Shown piece by piece: positions 1 through 6,256 of a stretch of 11,006 nucleotides of DNA. Location of the stretch: assembly GCA_003022005.1 (NCBI GenBank), contig PXRQ01000055.1:1-11006 (forward strand). Reading direction: 5' to 3'. Both the position numbers and the translations under genes were made by a program. Each line of letters starts with the position of its first letter. Position 1 is the first letter of the stretch. The notes under the pieces are model-generated. The model ran no database searches, was not told the DNA's origin, and saw only the letters and a list, made by a program, of their open reading frames with translations. The stretch is from Halobacteriales archaeon QS_5_70_15. Lineage in GTDB: Archaea; Halobacteriota; Halobacteria; Halobacteriales; Haloarculaceae.

Positions 1-160
1 CAGTTGTTCCCTCCGCTCGTGTGGGGTGATTCAGCGTATTTCAGCTGGAAGAAGGTAAACAGCAGCGGGATGATAACGGCCAGTCCCGCGCCGAAGCCGA
101 CGTAGTGGGGCTGAATCGGGACGCCCGCGTTGTGGGGGTCGACCTCGACCGGTGGCTCGG
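1..160 (-). other. Possible 3' part of a truncated membrane-protein gene (runs off the left edge)
   Basis: On the minus strand, positions about 160 down to 1 read without a stop as a proline/histidine stretch (PHNAGVPIQPHYVGF) followed by one strong hydrophobic helix (GLAVIIPLLFTFF) and a short polar tail. Codon third positions are mostly G/C, as in the real genes here. Local GC is lower than in the rest of the window. The frame is open back to a stop at 372-374. The only start codon I noticed in it is a GTG near 326, which lies inside the opposite-strand DUF2298 gene. I therefore read this as a C-terminal segment whose N-terminal part is missing or rearranged. I do not recognise the family. 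It could also be a chance open frame. Confidence 0.3.
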
Positions 161-1316
161 GCTGGAGCTCCGGCGGACCGGCGGGGCGCTCGCGCTCGCG
201 GTCGGGCTCGCCGTCCTCGCGCTCGTCTGGTCGCTCCCGTTCTGGCTCGGCATCGCCAGCGGCCGGTCGGTGGGGCTGCTCGACGGCGCCAACCGGAGCT
301 CGTTCCGCGGGCTGCTGCTCGTCCACGGCGGGTTCCTCCTCGCGTTCGTTCCGTACGTCGCCCGCAGGGGACTACGCGGGCTCGAGCGGCCCTCGCTGGC
401 CGTCGCGGCGCTCGGCCTCCTCGCGGTTTTCGCCCGGGCGTGGGACCTCGCGGCCGTCGCGCTGTTCGGTCCGCTGCTCCTCGCCGGCTGGCTGCTCGTC
501 CGCCTCCGCCGGGACGCCGGCTACGAGACGGTGCTGATGGTCGGCGGGCTCGGGATCGCGCTCCTCGTCGAGTTCCTCTTCGTCGTCGAGGAGGCCGGGC
601 CGGGTCGGCTGAACACGGTCTTCAAGACCTACGCCCAGGTGTGGGTCCTCTGGGGCGTCGCCGCCGGGGTCATGCTCGCGCGGCTGCCGTTCCCCGGCCG
701 GTCGTCGCTCCCGTCGCCCAACCCCGACCGGTGGCGGCTCGCGGGGACGCTCCTCGTCGCGTCTCTCGTGCTCTCGTCGGGGCTGTACGCGGCGCTCGCG
801 CTCCCCGCCCAGTTCGAGCGCGGGTCGGCCACCGCGAACGCCGACGGCCCGACGCTCGACGCCACCCGGTTCGTCGAGCTGACCCACCCCCGGGAGGCCG
901 ACGCCATCGCGTGGGTCGACTCGCTCTCGGGCACCCCGAACATCGTCACCGCCGCGCCGGCTGGCTACCGCTGGCGGCCGGACGAGGGCCGGGGCGCCGC
1001 GGCTCCCTCGAGTCTCACGGGCGTCCCGACAGTCGCCGGCTGGTACCACGAGCGCGGCTACCGGGGGGGCGAGGCGTACACCGAACGGGTCGCCGACGTC
1101 GAGACCATCTACACCGGCTCGCCGGACGCGAAGGCCCGGCTGCTTGCGGCGTACGACGTCGAGTACGTCTACGTCGGGCCGGCAGAGCGGGCGAAGTACG
1201 GCGACGTCTCCTTCGAGGGAGTTCCGGGCGTGAGCGTCGCCCGGACGTTCTCACACGGGGGCGAGCGGACGGTCACGATCTACCGCGTCGACCGGTCGGC
1301 GGTGTCCGATCCCTGA
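105..1316 (+). CDS. DUF2298 / YYY-domain integral membrane protein, N-terminally short
   Basis: The 403-residue product matches the C-terminal half of the DUF2298 (Chlor_Arch_YYY) family, multi-spanning membrane proteins of archaea and Chloroflexi that usually run to about 700 residues. Family features are a helix at about 26-50, helices at about 70-84, 98-132 and 140-161, the signature RLNTVFKTYAQVW at 168-180, and further helices near 181-192 and 212-234. The outside C-terminal domain (about 250-400) contains SLTGVPTVAGWYHE and YDVEYVYVGP, both typical of this family. The N-terminal half that carries the YYY motif is absent. An in-frame TGA lies at 27-29, and residues 30-104 do not read like the family. 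The GTG at 105 is the computed start, but the true start is uncertain. Function is unknown, though the fold resembles glycosyltransferase-type membrane proteins. It may be a truncated, non-functional copy. Confidence 0.8.
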   Translation: MGLNRDARVVGVDLDRWLGLELRRTGGALALAVGLAVLALVWSLPFWLGIASGRSVGLLDGANRSSFRGLLLVHGGFLLAFVPYVARRGLRGLERPSLAVAALGLLAVFARAWDLAAVALFGPLLLAGWLLVRLRRDAGYETVLMVGGLGIALLVEFLFVVEEAGPGRLNTVFKTYAQVWVLWGVAAGVMLARLPFPGRSSLPSPNPDRWRLAGTLLVASLVLSSGLYAALALPAQFERGSATANADGPTLDATRFVELTHPREADAIAWVDSLSGTPNIVTAAPAGYRWRPDEGRGAAAPSSLTGVPTVAGWYHERGYRGGEAYTERVADVETIYTGSPDAKARLLAAYDVEYVYVGPAERAKYGDVSFEGVPGVSVARTFSHGGERTVTIYRVDRSAVSDP

Positions 1317-1344
1317 GCCCGACGCGGGTTCGGGCAATCAGTAA

Positions 1345-1352
1345 CCTTCTAA
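1345..1352 (+). promoter_or_regulatory. Box A-like promoter element for the 1377 gene
   Basis: CTTCTAAT is the AT-rich island in this short gap. It sits 25-32 nt before the ATG at 1377, the spacing expected of a haloarchaeal TATA box driving a leaderless transcript. Assigned by position and composition only. Confidence 0.4.
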
Positions 1353-1376
1353 TGCGCTCGTGACACACCGCCGGGT

Positions 1377-1817
1377 ATGGAGCCGTTCGTCTCGCTGTTC
1401 GGGCCGATCGACACGATACTCGCGCCGGTCATCGAGTACCTGCTGCTGGGCCTGCTCGTCGTCAACATGGTCGGGCGCGGCATCGAGTACTCACAGCACG
1501 TCTCCCAGGCCGCGGAGGGCGACGCCGAGGCGATCGAACGGAACGCGCTCAGGGTCGGGACGAACTTCCTGCTGATCGTCGGCTCGTTCTACTACCTCAC
1601 CGTCCACCACCACGGCGGGCTGGTGTTCTCGATCCTGGTGCTCGGGCTGTTCATCACCGACCTGTTCGAGTTCGAATCCCGGAAGGTCGAGGGCCGCCGC
1701 GGCATCGAGGTCGAGCGTCCGAAGGGCGCCATCGCCGCCTCGTTCCTCGCGCTGCTCTACATCGGCTATCAGAGCCTGTTCTTCCTCGTCGCGCCGTTCT
1801 GGAACGCGGTAGTCTGA
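1377..1817 (+). CDS. Small haloarchaeal integral membrane protein (DUF7313-like)
   Basis: The 146-residue protein has about four membrane helices (roughly residues 15-33, 60-77, 80-96 and 115-142). A charged cytoplasmic-looking loop lies between helices 1 and 2 and another before helix 4. Landmarks are the first helix with VVNMVGRGIEY, the central SFYYLTVHHHGG motif with three consecutive histidines, and the FEFESRKVE segment. I recall this arrangement from a haloarchaea-specific family labelled DUF7313, but that label is from memory. No enzyme motif is visible; the histidine run could bind metal, which is inference. The ATG at 1377 is chosen because the protein is complete from there and a box A-like sequence precedes it. 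The gene follows the DUF2298 gene by 60 nt on the same strand but appears to have its own promoter. Confidence 0.75.
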   Translation: MEPFVSLFGPIDTILAPVIEYLLLGLLVVNMVGRGIEYSQHVSQAAEGDAEAIERNALRVGTNFLLIVGSFYYLTVHHHGGLVFSILVLGLFITDLFEFESRKVEGRRGIEVERPKGAIAASFLALLYIGYQSLFFLVAPFWNAVV

Positions 1818-2142
1818 TCCCGTTCCTCCGGGTCCGGGTTCCCAACGCGCCGGAAACACGAACCGGCTCCCGGGTCCGGTTCCGTTCCCGGCTCGTCCGA
1901 GGCTCCCGCCGCCCGCTCTCGGCTGCGACTGTCCCCGTTCGATACCGGCTCGTGGCCGCGGCTCCCCGTCGGTCCGCCGGCTCGTACGGTCGTGTGCAGC
2001 CCTCTGTGACCGGCGAACCCGGTTCGGGCACTACCCGGGAACCCGTCGCGTACGACCTCTCATACGGTCGTGCGTGACGATGTACCGGCGATCAACCCGG
2101 ACGGGGTCGGCGATCATCGGTAACGGACGACGCACGACCGTA
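1818..2142. other. 325-nt gene-poor intergenic stretch
   Basis: I see no convincing gene here. All frames give arginine/proline-rich low-complexity translations without domain signals. Between the end of the membrane protein and the convergent zinc-ribbon gene, it holds a nested inverted and direct repeat (2062-2143) and an extra copy of that repeat's core at 1984-1994. Confidence 0.6.
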
Positions 2143-2143
2143 T
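2062..2143. repeat. Perfect 14-bp inverted repeat enclosing two 9-bp direct repeats
   Basis: ATACGGTCGTGCGT at 2062-2075 is exactly reverse-complemented at 2130-2143, with 54 nt between the arms. Inside lie two copies of CGGCGATCA at 2086-2094 and 2108-2116, whose starts are 22 bp apart, about two helical turns. The right arm ends on the first base (2143) of the zinc-ribbon gene's stop codon triplet. A partial extra core (GTACGGTCGTG) lies at 1984-1994. Possible roles are a two-site operator, a transcript-end hairpin for the minus-strand gene, or a small relic element. The flanks show no clear target-site duplication. Confidence 0.6.
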
Positions 2144-2271
2144 CAGTCGGCCCCGTGGTTCGGGACGAACCGACAGTTCTCGCAGGTCCAGGATCGGTCG
2201 TTCCAGGTGAGCACTCCGTCACAGAAGGGACAGAACCCCACCGAGGTCGAGGCTCTCGTTCCGGTGGTCAT
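2143..2271 (-). CDS. 42-residue zinc-ribbon microprotein
   Basis: Starting at the ATG at 2271-2269, the frame encodes 42 residues with two CxxC knuckles: CPFC at 14-17 and CENC at 30-33. The 12-residue linker contains two tryptophans (LTWNDRSWT). Four cysteines in this spacing would form a single zinc ribbon. Haloarchaea encode many such tiny zinc-finger proteins, some linked to stress adaptation and biofilm or swarming; the role of this one is unknown. A GTG immediately upstream (2274) could add one residue. The longer frame upstream is the antisense shadow of the NAD-kinase-like gene. An AT-richer patch upstream (about 2294-2315) supplies a promoter. The stop overlaps the right arm of the inverted repeat. 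The cysteine pattern is clear; that it is expressed is inference. Confidence 0.75.
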   Translation of the reverse strand: MTTGTRASTSVGFCPFCDGVLTWNDRSWTCENCRFVPNHGAD

Positions 2272-2293
2272 CACATCGCCCTCGGACGTGCGT

Positions 2294-2313
2294 CGGTGTA
2301 AGTCTTGTATTTC
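2294..2313 (-). promoter_or_regulatory. Promoter-like AT-rich patch for the zinc-ribbon gene
   Basis: Read on the minus strand this is AAATACAAGACTTACACC-like sequence, an AT-rich island in GC-rich surroundings. The CTTACA part lies about 26-31 nt before the ATG at 2271, matching a haloarchaeal box A for a leaderless transcript. Confidence 0.4.
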
Positions 2314-2371
2314 ATCTGTGCAGGTGTTCTTGTAGGGGGGTCCCCCGTTCGCCGAGTCCCTCGCGAGCCGT

Positions 2372-2390
2372 CGGTCCGGTCCGGTCCGGT
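2372..2390. repeat. Short CGGTC tandem repeat
   Basis: Three full CGGTC units and most of a fourth are arranged head to tail between the divergent zinc-ribbon and NAD-kinase-like genes. This simple repeat could vary in copy number. No function is apparent. Confidence 0.5.
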
Positions 2391-2420
2391 GGCCCTCCGG
2401 CCGGTTCCGTACCCCCCAGT

Positions 2421-2426
2421 CTTTTG
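2421..2426 (+). promoter_or_regulatory. Box A-like element for the NAD-kinase-like gene
   Basis: CTTTTG, the only AT-rich patch in this stretch, lies 26-31 nt before the ATG at 2452. This spacing supports that ATG as a leaderless start and argues against the upstream in-frame alternative. Confidence 0.4.
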
Positions 2427-2451
2427 CCGACCGGGGGCCGACCGACTCCCA

Positions 2452-3060
2452 ATGAGCGACCGACGGCCGGAGCCGGCCCGCGTCGGGGTGGTCGGTGCCG
2501 GGGCCGACGGGGCGGTCGTCGACGCGGTGTCGGCCGGCGGGGTTCCGGCGTCGGCGATCGAGTCCGCCGTCGGATCGGTACTCGCGGGCGAGTTCGAGGC
2601 GGTGGCCTATCCGCTCCTGACCGTCGAGGGGCACGCGGTCGAGGACCCCCCGCACGCGCTGTTCGACCTCGCTCTCGTCGCCGGCGAACCAGCGCGGATC
2701 TCCGAGTACACGGTGCGTAGCGCGGGCGACCGGATCGCGACGCTCCGCGCCGACGGCGTCGTCGTCGCGACGCCGGCCGGATCGACCGGGTACGCCCGGG
2801 CCGCCTCCGGACCGATCGTCGCCCCGGGTACCGGCGTGGTCGCGGTGGTCCCCGTCTCGCCGTTCGCCACCGAGGCCGACCACTGGGTGCTGCCCGACGA
2901 CGGGGTCGGACTGCGCGTCGAGCGCGACGAGACGCCCGTCCGTCTCGTCGCCGACGGCCGCGAGGTCGGGTCGGCCGACCCGGGACGAGACCTGGCGATC
3001 TCGACGCGGAGACACCTGACCATCGCCGTCGTCGACGAGAGCGCCGGCTTCTTCGGTTGA
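2452..3060 (+). CDS. NAD kinase-like protein with a reduced N-terminal domain
   Basis: The 202-residue protein carries the C-terminal substrate-binding half of NAD kinases (ATP + NAD+ to NADP+). DGVVVATPAGSTGYA at 101-115 corresponds to the conserved D-G-x-x-x-x-T-P-x-G-S-T-x-Y signature. GPIVAPG at 120-126, PVSPFA at 134-139 and VRLVADGRE at 163-171 align with later family strands. The N-terminal part is only about 50 residues. The nucleotide-binding GGDGT motif is not intact; the nearest match is GAGADG at 15-20, without the following T/S-L-L. Typical NAD kinases have about 270-300 residues. From memory, haloarchaea carry a second, divergent NAD-kinase paralogue, and this looks like a shortened member. 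It may lack catalysis and act as a nucleotide-binding or regulatory protein; activity cannot be settled from sequence alone. The ATG at 2452 is preferred because the upstream extension is proline/arginine-rich and a box A-like element precedes the ATG. Confidence 0.75.
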   Translation: MSDRRPEPARVGVVGAGADGAVVDAVSAGGVPASAIESAVGSVLAGEFEAVAYPLLTVEGHAVEDPPHALFDLALVAGEPARISEYTVRSAGDRIATLRADGVVVATPAGSTGYARAASGPIVAPGTGVVAVVPVSPFATEADHWVLPDDGVGLRVERDETPVRLVADGREVGSADPGRDLAISTRRHLTIAVVDESAGFFG

Positions 3061-3074
3061 TCCCGCCGCGGCCC

Positions 3075-3117
3075 CGCCGGCGGTGCTCGCTCTCGCTCCT
3101 GGCGCGGACCGCCGGCG
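3075..3117. terminator. 10-bp inverted repeat between convergent genes
   Basis: CGCCGGCGGT at 3075-3084 is exactly reverse-complemented at 3108-3117, leaving a 23-nt loop. It lies between the ends of the NAD-kinase-like gene (+) and the prenyl synthase gene (-). It could form a hairpin in either transcript. No T-run follows, so a terminator role is only inferred. Confidence 0.35.
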
Positions 3118-3199
3118 CAGGAGCCCCGCTCGGGGTCGGGAATCGGGGCCACCCGAGCGCCCGGGTCCGAGGCTCCCCGGCCGGACACAACGACCGATA

Positions 3200-4261
3200 T
3201 CAGACCTCCCGGTCGACGACGAACCGGGTGAACTCGGTCAGCGGCTCCGCGCTCTCGGGGTCGATGTCCGCCCGTTCGAGGTGGTCTCTCGCCTCGGCCG
3301 CGAGTTCGTGGGCCGTCCCCCGGGCGCTCTCGACGGCCCCCGTCGAGCGGAGTATCTCGACCGCCTCGAGGACCTCCTCGTCGGTGTTCTCGTCGGCGGC
3401 CAGTATCTCATCAAGGCGGGCGGCCGTCTCGGGGTCCCCGTTCCGGACCGCCCGGATGACCATCAGCGTCTTCTTCCCCTCGCGGACGTCGTTGCCCGCG
3501 CCCTTGCCGAACGCGCCGCCGCGCTCGGTCGCGTACTCGACGTCGAGGACGTCGTCGGCGATCTGGAAGGCGACGCTCATCGACTCGGCGTACCGGGCGA
3601 CGTGCTCCTCGTCCGCCTCGCTCCCGGTGACGATGGCGGCGAGGCGCGCGACGATCCGCCCGAGACAGCCCGTCTTGCAGGCGCACATCTCCAGGTACTC
3701 CTCCTCCGTCGCGTCGACGGCCCGCCGGTTGTGCCAGACGATGTCCATCCCCTGGCCGAGGTGAGTCCGGTTGAGTTCGGCCATCAGCATCTCGTAAACC
3801 CGCAACCGGGTCGCCGCGTCGAGATCACCCGGGTTCCGGCCGACGAGCTTCAGCGGGACGAAGTACATCGCGTTGCCGGCGTTCAGCGCCACGTCGGTCC
3901 CGTAGATCCGGTGGAGCGCCGGCTCCCCCCGGCGGAGGTCCGCGTCGTCCTCGACGTCGTCGACGATGATGGTCCCGTTGTGGAGTATCTCCGGGACGCA
4001 GGCGTACTCGAGGTACGCCTCGGGGGCCTCCCCGAACGCCTCGACGAGCAGCAGGAACAGCACCGCCCGCCACCGCTTGCCCCCGCGGTCGAGCAGGTCC
4101 CAGATGGGGTCGACCAGCGCCCGCTGGATCGCCTCGGCGTCGTACCGGTAGGTGGGCTCCCCGAAGAACCCGGCGAGGTGCTCCTCGTCGAGTTCCCGGG
4201 GGAGTATCCGCTCGATGGTCTCGTCGACGGCCGGCCGCCACTCGGCGAGCAAGTCGTGCAT
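3200..4261 (-). CDS. Polyprenyl diphosphate synthase (IdsA-type, GGPP/GFPP or longer)
   Basis: The 353-residue trans-isoprenyl diphosphate synthase condenses IPP units onto an allylic diphosphate in the cytoplasm, feeding archaeal ether-lipid or quinone/carotenoid synthesis. All catalytic landmarks are present: GGKRWR at 60-65, the first Asp-rich motif DDVED at 101-105, the RR pair at 110-111, KTG at 196-198, FQ at 232-233, the second Asp-rich motif DDVLD at 236-240, and GNDVREGKKT at 256-265 with the conserved D and K residues. Length is normal for haloarchaeal IdsA-like enzymes. The residue five before the first motif is glycine (NGTIIVDD). In this family a small residue there tends to allow longer products, so C25 (geranylfarnesyl) or longer is possible; this is inference. 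Three closely spaced cysteines (193, 195, 199) flank the KTG motif, which is unusual for the family. The ATG at 4261 is preceded by a GGGAGGG stretch 7-13 nt upstream and a TAAAAA box. Confidence 0.92.
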   Translation of the reverse strand: MHDLLAEWRPAVDETIERILPRELDEEHLAGFFGEPTYRYDAEAIQRALVDPIWDLLDRGGKRWRAVLFLLLVEAFGEAPEAYLEYACVPEILHNGTIIVDDVEDDADLRRGEPALHRIYGTDVALNAGNAMYFVPLKLVGRNPGDLDAATRLRVYEMLMAELNRTHLGQGMDIVWHNRRAVDATEEEYLEMCACKTGCLGRIVARLAAIVTGSEADEEHVARYAESMSVAFQIADDVLDVEYATERGGAFGKGAGNDVREGKKTLMVIRAVRNGDPETAARLDEILAADENTDEEVLEAVEILRSTGAVESARGTAHELAAEARDHLERADIDPESAEPLTEFTRFVVDREV

Positions 4262-4284
4262 GGTCGACCCTCCCGGTCGATGGG

Positions 4285-4290
4285 TAAAAA
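4285..4290 (-). promoter_or_regulatory. Box A for the polyprenyl synthase gene
   Basis: On the minus strand this reads TTTTTA, 24-29 nt before the ATG at 4261. It is the clearest TATA-like box in the window and fixes the start. A GGGAGGG run between box and ATG (4268-4274 on the plus strand as CCCTCCC) resembles a Shine-Dalgarno sequence. Confidence 0.55.
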
Positions 4291-4378
4291 GACTGCGCGG
4301 CGGTGTTCGGGACCGGTACCGGCTGTGCCTGCCAGCCGGTGCCCGACATCATTATCCACCGCGCGCGACGACGACCGG

Positions 4379-4626
4379 GTGACGGTCACGTTCACGGCCG
4401 ATCAGGACGCTGCCTTCCTGCCGATCCGCGCCGAGGGCGACGGCAAACCCGTTCGGGGCGCGGACACGACCGGAACGCGTCGGTCGCCGACCGGGTGGTC
4501 CTCTCGGAGCCCGAGGACGACGCCGAGACCACCGTCGAGCGGACGGTGATTGCCCGCGGCGACGGCCGTGAGACGGCCATCTACCGGGTATCCTACATGT
4601 TTGACCGTCTCGACGGCACCGCGGGT
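4379..4626 (+). pseudogene. Frameshifted remnant of a small soluble protein gene
   Basis: A GTG at 4379, preceded 25-30 nt upstream by ATTATCC, opens a coding-like frame (VTVTFTADQDAAFLPIRAE and on) up to about 4475. After that the same protein character continues in the next frame, with ADRVVLSEPEDDAETTVER, then VIARGDGRETAIYRVSY to about 4600. Neither frame alone makes sense: the first turns into Ser/Pro/Arg-rich sequence and ends at 4549, and the second is Arg-rich before the switch. One indel near 4475-4490 would rejoin them into a beta-rich, acidic protein of about 80 residues. I do not recognise the family. It faces the decayed membrane gene ending at 4627. A sequencing indel could produce the same picture. 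Confidence 0.45.
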
Positions 4627-5216
4627 TCACGCGAGGGGTGTGACCGGGACGAGCAGGGTGACGCCGCCGATTCCGACGGGCACCAGCGCGATACCGAAGT
4701 ACTCGACGGTCGCCCGGTTGGCGGGGTGGACGACGCCTCTCACCAGCGGGGCATCGGGGAGGGCGGCAGCGAGCCGCGCGTTCGCCAGGATGGCGGCGGC
4801 GCCGGCGATCAGTGCACCGACGGTGAGCAGCGCGACCGCCGCCGGACGAACCCCGAGTCGACGGCTGCGGCGAGAGCGAACGCCACGCCGACGGCGGCGA
4901 CTCCCCGCTCACGTCCTCGGCGTCGTCGACGAGCAGCGGGTTGTCCGCCACTACGAACGCCGCCGGGTAGCGCATGCTCGCGTAGCCGAGCAAGGGGAAC
5001 ACTGGCGTCAGGAGGGCGAACCGGGCGATTTCGCCCCGGATCGGTGACCTGCCGCGGGGACCGTGGGCAGCTCCACCCCGGCCGGCCGTAGCACCGGTGC
5101 GGTCGTAAGCGTACCGGGCATCGACGCCGGCGTCGACGTTCACGCGTCGTGAAGCGGCGTCTCGGGCGTTGCGTACCCGTCCCAGGAGGTCGAGCGCCGC
5201 CAGTGCGTCGGACGTT
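4627..5216 (-). pseudogene. Decayed integral membrane protein gene with at least two frameshifts
   Basis: Minus-strand coding character passes through all three frames. From about 5216 to 4905 one frame gives ALAALDLLGRVRNARDAAS, VNVDAGVDARYAYDR, and then helices such as FALLTPVFPLLGYASMRYPAAFVV ending DDAEDVSG. A second frame carries RGVAAVGVAFALAAAVD (about 4905-4850). The third carries GVRPAAVALLTVGALIAGAA, then RGVVHPANRATVEYFGIAL and VPVGIGGVTLLVP before a TGA at 4627-4629. Joined, these form about 190 residues with four or five helices. The helices and the LLVDDAEDVSGE segment recall UbiA-type prenyltransferases only weakly, so I do not assign a family. A stop at the upstream end and the lack of a good start suggest the N-terminus is lost too. 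Confidence 0.55.
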
Positions 5217-5303
5217 CACCGGTAAAGGACCACGCACGGCCCTATGAGCGCGGAACGCACCACTGGACGCAAGGCATACGGGTGTCTCGGCCCACCTCCG
5301 GGT

Positions 5304-6170
5304 ATGGGCTGCGCCTCGCCCGACGTCCGGACCGCGCTGGTCCTGGCGGCGACGCTCGTCCTCGCGGGCTGTAGCGGCGTCGCGAACCCCGGTGGGACGC
5401 CGACGCGGTCGGCGACGCCCGCCCCGGTTCCGACGGACGCCACGCCGCCGGCGCGGGCGGCGGTTCCGGGGGTCTCGCCGCTGGGCGTCGAGAACGCCTC
5501 GCTGCTCGCCGCCGCTCACCGCCGGCGGCTCGCCGGCACCCCGTTTACCGAGCGGACCGTCACCACCGCCCGGGACCGGAACGGCACGGTCCTCGGCCGG
5601 CGGACGCTGGTCGTCGAGCGTGGGCCGGACGCCAACCGGCTCTCGTACGCCATCGAGGGCGGACCGCGCCGGGACGCCCGGTCGTTCTGGACCGTCGAGG
5701 CGACGGTCTGGTCGGACGGCCGGACGACGGTCCACTCGATCACCGACGGCGACGGGTCGGTCCGGCGCGAGCGGGTCTCGAGCGACATCTACGCCGAGTT
5801 CGTCGACCCGGAGGCGAGCCTCTACGCGCGGACACTGGAGCGGGCGTCGATCCGCCGGGTCGACCGGCGCATCGTCGACGGGACGACGCGGTACGTCTTC
5901 GTCGCCCAGGGGATCGATCCGCGCCCCGCGTTCGGCCTCCCGGGCGCGAACCCGACCGGGAACGCCTCGCTGCGGGCGGTCGTCGCGGCCGACGGCACCG
6001 TCCACCGGGTCGAGGTCACGTTCCCGGCGCTGTACCGCGGGCGTGCGGCCACCGTCGAGCACGTCTTCGAGTACGACCGGATCGGCACGACGACGGTGAC
6101 CCGGCCGCCCTGGTACGACGAGGCCATCCAGAACGGCACGCCGACGCCCGGCGTCCGGGCCGAGGGGTGA
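5304..6170 (+). CDS. Haloarchaeal lipoprotein (DUF7537-like)
   Basis: The 288-residue exported protein begins with a signal peptide whose hydrophobic core (ALVLAATLVLAGC) ends in a lipobox, with Cys23 as the predicted lipid-anchored residue. A Thr/Pro/Ala-rich linker follows (about 24-50). The body starts with GVENASLLAAAHRRRLAGTPF, then alternating strand-like segments (TVTTARDRNGTVL, WTVEATVWSDGRTTVHS, IVDGTTRYVFVAQG, VVAADGTVHRVEVTFPALY), consistent with a LolA/LppX-like beta half-barrel. Its layout fits the haloarchaeal family I recall as DUF7537. Cargo or partner is unknown. The ATG at 5304 is preferred over the in-frame ATG at 5244, which would put the lipobox cysteine at residue 43, too far in for a normal signal. 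It converges with the remnant lipoprotein gene on the other strand. Confidence 0.8.
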   Translation: MGCASPDVRTALVLAATLVLAGCSGVANPGGTPTRSATPAPVPTDATPPARAAVPGVSPLGVENASLLAAAHRRRLAGTPFTERTVTTARDRNGTVLGRRTLVVERGPDANRLSYAIEGGPRRDARSFWTVEATVWSDGRTTVHSITDGDGSVRRERVSSDIYAEFVDPEASLYARTLERASIRRVDRRIVDGTTRYVFVAQGIDPRPAFGLPGANPTGNASLRAVVAADGTVHRVEVTFPALYRGRAATVEHVFEYDRIGTTTVTRPPWYDEAIQNGTPTPGVRAEG

Positions 6171-6256
6171 GCGTGGCTCCCGCGCACCGGGCCGGCCCGC
6201 TCGCGCTCTCGCTCGGCCGTCAGGTCGAACTCTCTCCCCCCGGGGCGCGACGTCGA

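Noticed and set aside
2062..2143. MITE with terminal inverted repeats
   Set aside because: Flanking bases show no clear target-site duplication and no second copy is present in the window, so only a repeat is annotated.
2305..2451. Upstream extension of the NAD-kinase-like protein
   Set aside because: The extension is Pro/Arg-rich, includes the CGGTC simple repeat, and lies upstream of a box A placed correctly for the ATG at 2452.
2312..3190. Minus-strand frames opposite the NAD-kinase-like gene
   Set aside because: Arg/Pro-rich shadows. The only real piece of that strand is the zinc-ribbon reading at 2143-2271.
3083..4549. Long plus-strand open frame (488 codons)
   Set aside because: It is antisense to the well-supported prenyl synthase and translates to Arg/Val/Asp-rich low complexity; GC-rich genes routinely leave such shadows. 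Only its last part (from 4379) looks coding.
5244..5303. Upstream in-frame start for the lipoprotein
   Set aside because: It would place the lipobox cysteine at residue 43 after a polar stretch, which does not fit a signal peptide; the ATG at 5304 gives a standard 23-residue leader.
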